The notes: a model not told the origin generated them from the letters alone. Positions 51,262 to 60,181 are shown, counted from the stretch's first letter. The stretch is 64,000 bases of DNA from Saccharibacillus alkalitolerans (GCF_011090185.1 NZ_JAAFGS010000001.1:310001-374000), one strand, 5' to 3'. Translations and numbers: made by a program.

Positions 51262-53241
51262 ATGTCCGAACACGCAGGGAAGAACCCGGTGGAAGAAATT
51301 CGGCGCGATGAAATCGGCGAAGCTCTGTTTCCCGTCATATCCCGCGGCGACGAGTCCTTCTGGATTCAGACCGTGGATATCGGCACGGCCGATTTTCCTT
51401 ATATAGAGCCTTTGCTAAGAGAAAGCTTTGCCGAATGGCAGGAACAAAGCGGCGTCTCCTCGGCAGGCGCGGAATGGTTTCTGTTCAGCCATGACGGGGA
51501 AGCGGTGGCCGGCGATTCCGAGCTGATCCTCGGGCTCAACGAAGAAGCGGGACATGCGGGATGGATGGCTCTTGCCAGAAGGGAAGCGGTGCTGGTTCCG
51601 GCCGAAGGCCATGAAGGCGGGTATATGCGGACGCGCGCCACGCTGGCGGTTCCGGTATTTACCCGCAGCGGAGGAGACGTCTTTGCCGTGCTGGGCTGCT
51701 CCGTGCCGGCGGGAGAAGCCGGCGGCATGCTGAAGCTCGTCGAAATGGGAGGAGCTCATTTCCGAACCTGCTTCTATCAAAAGCTGGAGTATTCGTTCAT
51801 TTACGACACGCTGTATACCCGGCAGGCCGGCAGTTCGGCTCTGAACGGCGACTCGGCGCTGTTCCGGATGGTACGGAGGCTGTACGACAAGTTCGACGTC
51901 GAGGGCGTGCTCGAGGAACTGCTGCGCATCGTGCTCGTGCTGCATCCGTCGGCGCGCTGCCAGCTGCTCATGACCCAGGATTACCAGAGTTCGAATCCGC
52001 AGCTCAAAGTGTTTTTGCTCGACCAGCGCAAAGAGGACGTTTGTACGACGGCTTTCATGAGGGGCAGCGTGGAAGTCGCGGGAATTCCGTCGCCGGAATT
52101 CCCGGAGCGAATCGAGGCGGCGCTGCCTCTTGCCGGGCATCAGGGCGTGTACGGCGTGTTCCACTTCATGCTCGACCTGCCCCCCGAACGGTTCGATACG
52201 CGGCTGCTCGGCATGATCGCGGATACGGCCGGCAAGGCGTTCGAGAATGCCAAGCTGTACGAGCAGTCGAATCTGCTGATCCGCGAACTGCTGCTGATCA
52301 ACGAATTGACCAAGCGTCTCAACCAGAATTTGCAGCTCAGCGACGTGTTTTCCTTTGCGATTCAGGAACTGGTCGGCATTTTTCGGGCGGAATTTTGCTG
52401 CATCGTAAAAGACAACCCGGCGGAACATCGTTTCGACGTCATGGCCTGCAGCCTGCAGGAGTTGGAAGGGACTTCGTTCAGCCGCGATTACGGATACAGC
52501 GGCATCGTACTCCGGACGCAGGAACCGATTATCGTGTCGGATTATTTGGAATCGCCCGTACCGTCCCGGTTTATGGAGCTTGGAGAAGCCCGTTCGATGA
52601 TCGCGGCTCCGCTGATCTCGAACGGCAAGACGATGGGAGCCGTGCTGCTGGCCCAGCGCGAACACCATTATTTCTCTTACGAAAACTTCAAGCTGCTGCA
52701 GATGCTTTCGACGCATCTCGGCTTGGCCATCGGCAACGCCACGCTGCACGCGGAGCTGCAGCGCATGGCCAACCGGGACGCGCTGACCGGCCTGCACGTG
52801 CGCCGCTATCTGGACGAACGCATACACGGGCATCAGCTCGAAGGTTCGAAAGGTTCCCTGCTCGTGATCGACATCGACCGCTTCAAGCAGGTGAACGATA
52901 CGTACGGCCACCAAATCGGCGATTCCATTTTGCAGCAGGTCAGCGGCATCGTAAGCGGATCGATCCGCACGACCGACGTGTCCGCGCGCTGGGGAGGCGA
53001 AGAGCTCGCCGTGTATTTCCCGGAAACGACGCTGGATGAGGCGCTGCTCGTAGCCGAGCGAATCCGCAGTCTGGTCGAGGAGGAGACGCGGCCTTCCGTC
53101 ACCGTATCGTGCGGCGTTGCGGAATGGTCGAAAGACGATTCCACCATCAGCGTCGAATCGCTGTTTTACCGGGCGGACATGGCCCTGTACCAAGCCAAGC
53201 ACAGCGGCCGCAACCGGATTCGGACGGCGGTCGCCGATTGA
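51262..53241 (+). CDS. DgcP-like diguanylate cyclase (GAF-GGDEF)
   Basis: Makes c-di-GMP. The 659-residue soluble protein has a ~180-residue N-terminal region, two GAF-like stretches (~190-490) and a C-terminal GGDEF domain with the active motif GGEEL (~577) and the inhibitory I-site RTTD five residues before it. Bacillus subtilis DgcP (YtrP) has this plan and lies near rpsD, which supports orthology. The variant GGEEL is usually active. ATG at 51262 follows AAGGAGAG. A terminator follows. Confidence 0.92.
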   Translation: MSEHAGKNPVEEIRRDEIGEALFPVISRGDESFWIQTVDIGTADFPYIEPLLRESFAEWQEQSGVSSAGAEWFLFSHDGEAVAGDSELILGLNEEAGHAGWMALARREAVLVPAEGHEGGYMRTRATLAVPVFTRSGGDVFAVLGCSVPAGEAGGMLKLVEMGGAHFRTCFYQKLEYSFIYDTLYTRQAGSSALNGDSALFRMVRRLYDKFDVEGVLEELLRIVLVLHPSARCQLLMTQDYQSSNPQLKVFLLDQRKEDVCTTAFMRGSVEVAGIPSPEFPERIEAALPLAGHQGVYGVFHFMLDLPPERFDTRLLGMIADTAGKAFENAKLYEQSNLLIRELLLINELTKRLNQNLQLSDVFSFAIQELVGIFRAEFCCIVKDNPAEHRFDVMACSLQELEGTSFSRDYGYSGIVLRTQEPIIVSDYLESPVPSRFMELGEARSMIAAPLISNGKTMGAVLLAQREHHYFSYENFKLLQMLSTHLGLAIGNATLHAELQRMANRDALTGLHVRRYLDERIHGHQLEGSKGSLLVIDIDRFKQVNDTYGHQIGDSILQQVSGIVSGSIRTTDVSARWGGEELAVYFPETTLDEALLVAERIRSLVEEETRPSVTVSCGVAEWSKDDSTISVESLFYRADMALYQAKHSGRNRIRTAVAD

Positions 53242-53298
53242 ACGCCCGGTTTCGCGGCGACGCTCCGAACGGCCATGCGCCGGGCGGGGCGTTTTTTT
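53241..53298 (+). terminator. Terminator after the DgcP-like gene
   Basis: AACGCCC/GGGCGTT outer stem followed by TTTTTTT, with GC-rich inner pairing. Confidence 0.7.
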
Positions 53299-53322
53299 GC
53301 GCGTACGGCCCAGGGACGGCAA

Positions 53323-53350
53323 TGACTTCAAGCGGGGGAAGTGCTACAAT
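53323..53350 (+). promoter_or_regulatory. Possible promoter of the M29 aminopeptidase gene
   Basis: TGACTT (53323-53328), 16-bp spacer, TACAAT (53345-53350), leaving a ~95-nt leader. Confidence 0.45.
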
Positions 53351-53446
53351 GGTAAAGCCATCGGCGGCGGCATTTTGCCGACCGCCGTTCAATTCAAGCG
53401 GGCAGCCGGCGCTGCCGGCACCCGAACAGCGGGAGGAACAGACAGC

Positions 53447-54562
53447 ATGCGTGATCCAAGAGTACAGAAATTGGCCAAGACGCTGGCGGGTTATTCCGTC
53501 AACGTACAGCCCGGCGAAAATATTCTCGTCGAAATGATCGGACCCGAGCGCGATCTTCTTCAGGCGGTCGTGGAAGAAATTTCCGCTCTGGGCGGCAATC
53601 CGTTCGTGCAGCTGACCGATAAAATGGTGCAGCGCACGCTGCTGATGAACGCGACGGAAGAGATGATCCGCACCTGGGCGGAAACCGATCTGAACCGGAT
53701 GAAGCAGATGCAGGGATACATCGGCATCCGCTCGGGCGAAAACGTCAACGAGCTGGCCGACGTTCCGGAAGACAAGATGAAAATGTACAATGCGCTCTAC
53801 AACCATCCGGTACATAGCGAACAGCGCGTGAAGCGCACGAAATGGGTCGTGCTGCGCTACCCGAGCCCGAGCATGGCCCAACTGGCGAACATGAGCACGC
53901 AGGCGTTCGAAGACTTTTACTTCGACGTATGCAACCTCGATTACGCCAAAATGGACCGCGCTCAGGACGCTCTTCAGGCGCTGATGAACAAGACCGAAAA
54001 AGTCCGCATCGTCGGGCCGGGAACGGACCTCTCGTTCTCGATCAAAGGTATTCCGGCGATCAAGTGCTCCGGTACGGCCAATATTCCGGACGGCGAAGTA
54101 TATACCGCGCCGGTGCGCGATTCCGTCAACGGCACGATCGCTTACAATGCGGCCAGCGTGTACAACGGCATCACGTTCGAGAACGTAACGTTCCGTTTCG
54201 AAAGCGGAAAAATCGTCGAAGCGACCGCCAACGACACGGAAAAGCTTAACAAAATTCTCGATTCCGACGAAGGCGCGCGCCACATCGGCGAATTCGCGAT
54301 CGGCTTCAATCCGTACATCCTGACGCCGATGAAAGACACGCTGTTCGACGAAAAAATCGCCGGCAGCCTGCATTTCACGCCGGGCCAGGCTTACGAGATC
54401 GCCGACAACGGCAACCGCTCTTCGATTCACTGGGATCTCGTGCTGATTCAGCGTCCGGAATACGGCGGCGGCGAAATTTACTTCGACGACGTACTGATCC
54501 GCAAGGACGGAATTTTTGTCGTCCCTGAGCTGGAATGCCTCAATCCGGAAAATTTGAAATAA
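53447..54562 (+). CDS. M29-family aminopeptidase
   Basis: Thermophilic-type (AmpS/PepS) metal-dependent aminopeptidase releasing N-terminal residues. The 371-residue protein has the M29 pattern GENILVEMIGPER, SGENVNELADVP, GTDLSFSIKGIP, and the metal-binding carboxy-terminal motifs GEFAIGFNPY, and NGNRSSIHWDLVLI (His/Asp ligands). ATG at 53447 has GGGAGGA 9 nt upstream. Monocistronic. Confidence 0.93.
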   Translation: MRDPRVQKLAKTLAGYSVNVQPGENILVEMIGPERDLLQAVVEEISALGGNPFVQLTDKMVQRTLLMNATEEMIRTWAETDLNRMKQMQGYIGIRSGENVNELADVPEDKMKMYNALYNHPVHSEQRVKRTKWVVLRYPSPSMAQLANMSTQAFEDFYFDVCNLDYAKMDRAQDALQALMNKTEKVRIVGPGTDLSFSIKGIPAIKCSGTANIPDGEVYTAPVRDSVNGTIAYNAASVYNGITFENVTFRFESGKIVEATANDTEKLNKILDSDEGARHIGEFAIGFNPYILTPMKDTLFDEKIAGSLHFTPGQAYEIADNGNRSSIHWDLVLIQRPEYGGGEIYFDDVLIRKDGIFVVPELECLNPENLK

Positions 54563-54592
54563 AGCAAAAAGTTTCAGAAACGCGGAAAACGG

Positions 54593-54621
54593 TTGATAAG
54601 AAAGCGGATACAAGTTATCAT
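54593..54621 (+). promoter_or_regulatory. Promoter of the HPr-like gene
   Basis: TTGATA (54593-54598), 17-bp spacer, TATCAT (54616-54621). Confidence 0.65.
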
Positions 54622-54672
54622 GGAACATGTGAGCACCGGTTGTCATTTTGAGACTCAGACGGAGGGATAATA

Positions 54673-54918
54673 ATGGCTAAAAACAATGCGGCGGTTGTCG
54701 AAATCGCTCAAACCGCATCCCGCTACTCTTCTTCGATCGTCCTGCAGGCCGAAAACAAGTATATCGACGTGAAAAGCATTCTGGGCCTGTTCACGACTCT
54801 CGTGAGCAGCCAGCAGTACGAGCTGCACGTGATCGGACCGGACGCCGAAGACGCGAAAGCGGCCATGGTCGAAGTGTTCGAAAAACACGGCCTGAACGTC
54901 GTCATCGCGCCGGAGTAA
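54673..54918 (+). CDS. HPr-like (Crh-type) protein without the catalytic histidine loop
   Basis: An 81-residue protein. IAQTASRYSSSIVLQ...YIDVKSILGLFTTLV aligns with HPr residues 22-55 (LVQTASKYDADVNL...VNLKSIMGVMSLGI). Ser35 matches the HPr kinase target Ser46 in KSILG. The first strand and His15 loop (HARPAT) are absent; Asn4 would sit at the His position. An in-frame TGA upstream shows this is not a miscalled start. I infer a catabolite-control cofactor that cannot pass phosphate. ATG follows GGAGGG. Own promoter and terminator. Confidence 0.8.
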   Translation: MAKNNAAVVEIAQTASRYSSSIVLQAENKYIDVKSILGLFTTLVSSQQYELHVIGPDAEDAKAAMVEVFEKHGLNVVIAPE

Positions 54919-54940
54919 GCAGAGGCACGGATTCAAACCA

Positions 54941-54977
54941 GGCACCGCCCGTTGCAAACGGAGGCGGTGCCTTTCTT
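54941..54977 (+). terminator. Terminator of the HPr-like gene
   Basis: GGCACCGCC/GGCGGTGCC stem followed by TTTCTT. Confidence 0.85.
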
Positions 54978-55006
54978 ATGTTCGTTTACGTTTTGTTAGC
55001 CGGTTC

Positions 55007-55035
55007 TTGTATTAGCCTTTGAATTCGTCTAATAT
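55007..55035 (+). promoter_or_regulatory. Promoter of ylaN with palindrome
   Basis: TTGTAT (55007-55012), 17-bp spacer, TAATAT (55030-55035). A 10-bp palindrome CTAATATTAG (55029-55038) overlaps the -10 and could be an operator. Confidence 0.6.
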
Positions 55036-55082
55036 TAGGTTAGAAACGCCGGCCACACTTTCGGGCATAGGGGGGAGAAAAT

Positions 55083-55370
55083 ATGACTTCATCTGACGTG
55101 CAAGAGCAGTTCCAAATCAAGGCAGCCAATCTTCTTCAGGAAGATGCAGATAAAATCGAGAAGTTGATTGAAGTACAGATGGAGAATCTGGCGACCCGCT
55201 ACTGTCCTCTCTATGAGGAAGTGCTGGATACGCAAATGTACGGATTTTCCAGGCAGGTCGATTTCGCGATCCGGGCGGGCCTTATCGGCGAGTCGGAAGG
55301 CAAGCAGATCGTGAGCAAGCTGGAACGCAATTTGGCGGTTCTCTACGAAGCCCTGAACAATAAGGAGTAG
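55083..55370 (+). CDS. ylaN: YlaN family protein
   Basis: A 95-residue helical protein matching YlaN: ADKIEKLIEVQMENLATRYCPLYEEV and LDTQMYGFSRQVDFAIRAGLI. In Bacillus and Staphylococcus, YlaN binds the iron regulator Fur and is needed under iron limitation. ATG follows GGGGGGAG. Monocistronic. Confidence 0.95.
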   Translation: MTSSDVQEQFQIKAANLLQEDADKIEKLIEVQMENLATRYCPLYEEVLDTQMYGFSRQVDFAIRAGLIGESEGKQIVSKLERNLAVLYEALNNKE

Positions 55371-55407
55371 CGGGTTTCCGCCCCTTCTGTCGGACTTCAA
55401 CATAACA

Positions 55408-55448
55408 AAAAGCGCGCACGGAGCTCTCTCCGTACGCGCTTTTTTTTG
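55408..55448. terminator. Bidirectional terminator
   Basis: AAAAGCGCG..ACGGAG/CTCCGT..CGCGCTTTT with long T-run, between convergent genes. Confidence 0.9.
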
Positions 55449-55494
55449 TTCGCAGGCCTTTCCGGTCGATCGATCGGCATCCCGCTTGGCATCT

Positions 55495-56643
55495 TTAGTG
55501 AACCATGAAGAACGAGACGCCGAGGATGATGTACACCGCGATAAGCAGCAGTCCTTCGTACCAGTTCGTCTCGCCGTCCTGAATAATCGACTTGGCGACG
55601 AAGACCGACACGGCAATGGCGACAATCTCGATCGTCGAAAAGACGATGTCCATCGTGCCGCTAAGACCGCCCATGAAGAAGCTGACGAAAATCAGTACCG
55701 GAGCGACGAAGAGCGAGATCTGCAGGCTGCTGCCGACGGCGATCTCGACGGACGCGCCGATCTTGTTCTTCATGGCCAGCATGATCGCGGCGCTGTGTTC
55801 GGCTGCATTGCCGACGATCGCGACCACGAAGGCGCCGACGAACAGCTCGCTGAGGCCGAACTGAGTCGTGAACGTCTCCAGCGTGCCGACCAGCCATTCG
55901 CTGACGAAGGCGACCATGACGGTGGCGATCACGAGATACAGGATGGAGCGTCCTTTCGACCAGGTCGGAGCATGGTCGTCTTCGCCGTCGTGGGCAGCCG
56001 GAGCGGAAGGCGTTCCCGCCCCGTTCGCCGGAAGGCCGCTGCCGACCGCTGCGGCCGCCGCAGGAGATGCCGGCGGATCGGCCAGATAATCTTTGTGCGT
56101 GATCATCGAGAACAACAGCCAGGCGATGTAAGCGATGATCAGAATGCCGGCAACGATCAAGCTCAGCGTATCGATCTGCAGGCCTTCGATCGAATGCGTA
56201 TTCAGGAACACCGCGGGAACGAACAGAGCGATGACCGCGACGATCATCAGCGAGCCGTTCATGCCGGCAAGCGGCACGTTGAAGCGCTGCACTTTGAACT
56301 TCAATCCGCCGGCGAACAAGCTTAATCCCAACACCAGCAGCAGGTTGCCGATGATCGAACCGGTCAAGCTTGCCTTAACCATGTCGAACAGTCCTTCTTT
56401 GACGAGCATGATGGCGATGATCAGCTCGGCGGCGTTGCCGAACGTGGCGTTCAGGAAGCCGCCCAGCCGCTGTCCGGCATAGTGGGCGACGCTCTCCGTG
56501 GCGCGTCCGAGGAAGCCGGCCACGAAGATGACCGAGATGGCCGACAGCACGAACTCGAGCGTCGGGTTCCAATGCAGCAGATGCCCGGCCGCGCTGAGCG
56601 CGAACGTGACGATCAGCAGGATGGGAGAAAGCATTTTTTTCAT
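55495..56643 (-). CDS. Ca2+/H+ antiporter (CaCA family)
   Basis: A 382-residue cation antiporter of the CAX/ChaA branch, about eleven hydrophobic segments. The two inverted repeat motifs are GNAAELIIAIMLV and GNAAEHSAAIMLA with an acidic residue for cation binding; a hydrophilic, His-bearing loop (GAGTPSAPAAHDGEDDHAP) separates the halves. Bacillus YfkE is the nearest relative I recall. ATG at 56643 follows GGAGG. A CTTGTTAT/ATAACAAG palindrome lies upstream. Confidence 0.9.
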   Translation of the reverse strand: MKKMLSPILLIVTFALSAAGHLLHWNPTLEFVLSAISVIFVAGFLGRATESVAHYAGQRLGGFLNATFGNAAELIIAIMLVKEGLFDMVKASLTGSIIGNLLLVLGLSLFAGGLKFKVQRFNVPLAGMNGSLMIVAVIALFVPAVFLNTHSIEGLQIDTLSLIVAGILIIAYIAWLLFSMITHKDYLADPPASPAAAAAVGSGLPANGAGTPSAPAAHDGEDDHAPTWSKGRSILYLVIATVMVAFVSEWLVGTLETFTTQFGLSELFVGAFVVAIVGNAAEHSAAIMLAMKNKIGASVEIAVGSSLQISLFVAPVLIFVSFFMGGLSGTMDIVFSTIEIVAIAVSVFVAKSIIQDGETNWYEGLLLIAVYIILGVSFFMVH

Positions 56644-56673
56644 GAATCAGGCCTCCGTAACGGTGTCGTCTTG

Positions 56674-56701
56674 CTTGTTATGTAAAAATGAAAATAACAA
56701 G
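56674..56701. promoter_or_regulatory. Inverted repeat upstream of the antiporter gene
   Basis: CTTGTTAT (56674-56681) and ATAACAAG (56694-56701), perfect 8-bp arms 12 bp apart, ~31 bp upstream of the start. Operator candidate; owner unknown. Confidence 0.4.
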
Positions 56702-56780
56702 TCCACTTCAAATATACGACACTTTCTTGGCGGATGAAACGATTTGGGAAAGGCGAAACGAAAAAAAGCAAAATCGTCAT

Positions 56781-56810
56781 TTGCGCTGCAAGGGGGTTAG
56801 CCCTTAAACT
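56781..56810 (+). promoter_or_regulatory. Possible promoter of asp23
   Basis: TTGCGC (56781-56786), 18-bp spacer, TAAACT (56805-56810). Confidence 0.5.
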
Positions 56811-56837
56811 AGAAGTATGAAGTAAGGAGGGATGGTC

Positions 56838-57224
56838 ATGTCCGAACAAGTGCAACTGGACAATGGAAATGTTCGAATCGCCAACGATGTGGTAGCCAAA
56901 ATAGCGGGAATGGCCGCGCTCGAAACGCCGGGAATCGCTGCGATGTCCGGCGGTCTGTCGGAAGGCTGGGCCAAGCGTCTGAGCGGGAAAAACGTGCAAA
57001 AAGGCGTGACCGTCGAAGTCGGCCAGCTGGAGACGGCGATCGACCTGCGCATTATCGTGCTGTACGAGACGCCGATTCACGAAGTCTGCCGCATGCTGCA
57101 GCAGAACGTTCGCGAAGCGGTGGAGAATATGACCGGTCTGAAAGTGATCGAAGTGAACGTCAAAGTCGAAGGCGTCGCTTTCAAAGACGACATTTCGATC
57201 GAAGAACCGTCCCGCATCCGTTAA
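56838..57224 (+). CDS. Asp23/Gls24 family envelope stress protein
   Basis: A 128-residue protein: VRIANDVVAKIAGMAALETPGI, then GVTVEVGQLETAIDLRIIVLYETPIHEVCRMLQQNVREAVENMTGL is the Asp23/Gls24 fold. Such proteins sit under the membrane and respond to alkaline or wall stress. ATG at 56838 has AAGGAGG 7 nt upstream; the ATG at 56832 is too close to it. Monocistronic. Confidence 0.93.
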   Translation: MSEQVQLDNGNVRIANDVVAKIAGMAALETPGIAAMSGGLSEGWAKRLSGKNVQKGVTVEVGQLETAIDLRIIVLYETPIHEVCRMLQQNVREAVENMTGLKVIEVNVKVEGVAFKDDISIEEPSRIR

Positions 57225-57266
57225 GGAAATGGGAACGGCAGAGCCGGCATGCGCATGAGCGGCATC

Positions 57267-57306
57267 AAAAAAAGGTTCTCCCAAGACAGCCGGGGGAACC
57301 TTTTTG
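57267..57306. terminator. Bidirectional terminator
   Basis: AAAAAGGTTC/GAACCTTTTT with inner CCC/GGG pairing, between convergent genes. Confidence 0.88.
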
Positions 57307-57361
57307 TTTGACCGCGATTTGAACGAGAAGCTGCCCGATCGGGGCAAGCCCGGCTTATCCG

Positions 57362-58645
57362 TTATCGCGAACGGTAGAGCGCGGGCCGGCGTTCCGGTAC
57401 CGTCACGGTCTCCGTCGTCTGCCCTTTTACGGACGGGGCCGCTTTTTTGGAGTCGCGCGAAATGCTGAGCAGAATGCCCATGCTGAACAGGGTGATCAGC
57501 AGGGACGTGCCGCCGTGGCTGATAAACGGAAGCGTGACGCCGGTCAGCGGAATCGTATTGCTGACCCCGCCGATGTTGACGAAGGCCTGGATGCCGATCA
57601 GTCCCACGATTCCGACTCCGGTCAGCGTCCCGAAAATGTCCGGGCAGCGCAGGGAAATGAGCAGTCCTCTCCACAGGAAGTAGAGATAGAGCAGCAGGAA
57701 CGCCGCGGTGCCGATAAAGCCGAACTCTTCGCCGATGATCGCGAAAATGAAGTCGTTATGCGGGTTGGACAGGTAGGACAGCTTCTGTACGCTCTGTCCG
57801 TAGCCCGCGCCGGTCGCGCCGCCTTCGCCGATGGCGATCAGCGAGTTGAGCAGGTTCTGGGTCGAGCCTTTCGGATCGGCGAACGGGTTGAGATAAGCCT
57901 GAATCCGGTCCGCTTTGTAGCTCGAGCTTGCGATGGCTTCGTCGGGAGTCTTCGGAGTCAAAAGTTCTTTGGCGCCGAAAAATAAGCCGAGCACGACGCC
58001 TACGATCAGAATCGAACCCAGAATATGCTTCAAGCTCGCCCCGCCGGCATAAATGACGAGCAGGCAGGCCGAAACGAGAATCATGCACGAGCCGAAGTCC
58101 GGTTGGAGCATGACAAGCCCCGCAATGACCCCGACGATAACGATAACCGGCATGAAGCCCGATCGCAGGTCGCGGAACCGCTCGCCTTTTTTCGATATCA
58201 GGGCGGCCAGGTACAGGATCGTGCTGATTTTCGCCAATTCGGTCGGCTGGAAGCTGACCGGGCCGAGACTGATCCAGCTGTGCGCGCCGTTAACCGGCTT
58301 CATGAACAGCACGACGATCAGCATGATGAAAGTGAAGAAAAACATCGGGATAAACAATTTTTTGTAGCGTTTGTACGGAATGCTCATGGCGATCAGCATC
58401 ACGATAACGCCGAGCACCGCATATTGAAGCTGGGGCAGGGCGAAATAGAGCGGATCGTTTTTGAATTTGCTGCCAAGGAGGGTGAAGCTGGAACTTGCGC
58501 TGAACACCATCAGCAGGCCGAAGCCGGTCAGGATCAGCGTCAAGATCAGCAGTTGAAAATCGGGCGGCGCCTTCGGCGTCCCGGCTTTCGTTTTCACGCC
58601 GTTCCCGCCCGTCTGATTGGTTCTATTCGTTCTCATTGTGCTCAT
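57362..58645 (-). CDS. ftsW: FtsW/RodA/SpoVE family lipid II polymerase or flippase
   Basis: Shape, elongation, division and sporulation (SEDS) glycosyltransferase, 427 residues with about ten membrane helices. Signature features: GHGIFQPTELAK-like VSFQPTELAKIS, NPHNDFIFAIIGEEFGF, and TGVTLPFISHGGTSL. FtsW versus SpoVE cannot be told without context, FtsW is preferred. ATG at 58645 is preceded by AAGGATTG, an ordinary RBS. Monocistronic here; not in a dcw cluster. Confidence 0.93.
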   Translation of the reverse strand: MSTMRTNRTNQTGGNGVKTKAGTPKAPPDFQLLILTLILTGFGLLMVFSASSSFTLLGSKFKNDPLYFALPQLQYAVLGVIVMLIAMSIPYKRYKKLFIPMFFFTFIMLIVVLFMKPVNGAHSWISLGPVSFQPTELAKISTILYLAALISKKGERFRDLRSGFMPVIVIVGVIAGLVMLQPDFGSCMILVSACLLVIYAGGASLKHILGSILIVGVVLGLFFGAKELLTPKTPDEAIASSSYKADRIQAYLNPFADPKGSTQNLLNSLIAIGEGGATGAGYGQSVQKLSYLSNPHNDFIFAIIGEEFGFIGTAAFLLLYLYFLWRGLLISLRCPDIFGTLTGVGIVGLIGIQAFVNIGGVSNTIPLTGVTLPFISHGGTSLLITLFSMGILLSISRDSKKAAPSVKGQTTETVTVPERRPALYRSR

Positions 58646-58916
58646 GTAAGTTCAATCCTTCGGCGGACGCTGCGGAAGCGCCGTTTATGTGTAAAGACTC
58701 ATGCAGTGGGCAGGGACGACATTCCTTATGGTTCCTTATCCGGCATGCTCAAACTTCATCTTTCATCATAGTCGCTTTGAAAGAGCCGTGCAAGACCTGT
58801 CATAACGGTGGGCGGCGCTTTTGTTTTTTGCTACAATGGCGGAAAGGCGCGAGAAGCAAGCTGTCGTATTTTCATAACCCGGCAGGCCGCGGGCCAAACG
58901 GAAAGGACCTGAAATC

Positions 58917-60086
58917 ATGAACGAAACGATAGAACGCGGATTCGAAGAGATGGTGGAGTGGCGCAGATATTTGCACCGCAATCCGGAGTTGTCTTATCAA
59001 GAGAAAGAAACGTCCGCCTTCGTCGCGGGGAAGCTGGAGAGCTTCGGGATCGAAGTGCGGCGCAATGTCGGCGGATACGGACTGATCGGCACGGTAAAAG
59101 GGAGTCTTCCGGGACGTACCGTGGCGCTGCGCGCGGATATGGACGCGCTGCCGATCGCCGAGGAGAGCGGAGCGGAATACGCGTCGCTGCGCGAAGGCGT
59201 CATGCATGCCTGCGGCCATGACGGGCATACGGCGGCGCTGCTCGGCGCCGCGCGTTACTTCGCGGAGAAGCGGGAGAGGCTGCGCGGAGAAGTGCGGCTG
59301 CTGTTCCAGGCTTCGGAAGAGGTATGCCCGGGCGGGGCGATGCCGCTGATCGAGAACGGCGCGCTCGAAGGGGTCGACGCGGTGTACGGGGTGCATCTCT
59401 GGACGCCGATGCCCGCCGGTACGGCGGCATCCGTCGCCGGGCCGATGATGGCTTCGACCGACGAGTTTTTTATCGATATTGCCGGACGGGGCGGACACGG
59501 AGGCATGCCGCACGAAACGGTAGACAGCATCGTCGCGGCATCCGCGCTGGTCATGCAGCTTCAAACGGTTGTCAGCCGCTCCGTCGATCCCCTTAAGCCT
59601 GCCGTCGTCAGCATCGGCACGATCAACGGGGGATTCGCGCAAAACGTGGTGGCCGAAAAAACCCGGATCACCGGCACGGTACGGACGTTCGACGAGGATA
59701 CGCGCCTGCTGATCCGCGGACGGATCGAAGACATGAGCCTCCGGATTGCCGAAAGTTACGGAGCTTCGGCTTCGGTGGAGTATCTGGTGGGATACCCGGC
59801 GCTCGTGAACGACGCTTCCGAGACGGAACGATTTTTCCGCGTGGCGCCGGCGGCGCTGCCCGGATTCAGAATCGAAACGGCGAAGCCGCTGATGCCCGCC
59901 GAAGACTTCGCTTATTATTTGCGGGAAAAGCCCGGCTGCTTCATGCTCGTGGGAGCGGGTAATTCCGAAAAAGGGTTCGTTCATCCGCATCATCATCCAC
60001 GGTTCGATTTCGACGAATCGGCGATGAAGGCTGCGGCGTCCTTATTAATCGCCATGGCGGAATCCGTATTCGAAGAGGAAATTTGA
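58917..60086 (+). CDS. M20 family amidohydrolase/deacylase
   Basis: A 389-residue zinc-dependent amidohydrolase of the M20D type (N-acyl amino acid or N-acetyl diaminopimelate deacylases). Motifs: RRYLHRNPELSYQE, ALRADMDALPIAE, HACGHDGHTAALL, QASEEVCPGGA, and the dimer domain with GGHGGMPHETVD. The acyl substrate is unknown. ATG at 58917 has AAAGGA 8-10 nt upstream; a TACAAT lies ~85 bp upstream. Confidence 0.93.
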   Translation: MNETIERGFEEMVEWRRYLHRNPELSYQEKETSAFVAGKLESFGIEVRRNVGGYGLIGTVKGSLPGRTVALRADMDALPIAEESGAEYASLREGVMHACGHDGHTAALLGAARYFAEKRERLRGEVRLLFQASEEVCPGGAMPLIENGALEGVDAVYGVHLWTPMPAGTAASVAGPMMASTDEFFIDIAGRGGHGGMPHETVDSIVAASALVMQLQTVVSRSVDPLKPAVVSIGTINGGFAQNVVAEKTRITGTVRTFDEDTRLLIRGRIEDMSLRIAESYGASASVEYLVGYPALVNDASETERFFRVAPAALPGFRIETAKPLMPAEDFAYYLREKPGCFMLVGAGNSEKGFVHPHHHPRFDFDESAMKAAASLLIAMAESVFEEEI

Positions 60087-60152
60087 CTCAGAAGTCAGGT
60101 TTCCTTGCCTGCCGATGGAAGCTCTTCTATCTTCCCCTATTCTGTTAAAGGC

Positions 60153-60181
60153 TTACATCCTGAGCGGCGTTGTGCTATGAT
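60153..60181 (+). promoter_or_regulatory. Promoter of ylbF with leader hairpin
   Basis: TTACAT (60153-60158), 17-bp spacer, TATGAT (60176-60181). An 8-bp hairpin CCCGGTCC/GGACCGGG (60193-60213) lies at the start of the leader. Confidence 0.65.
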
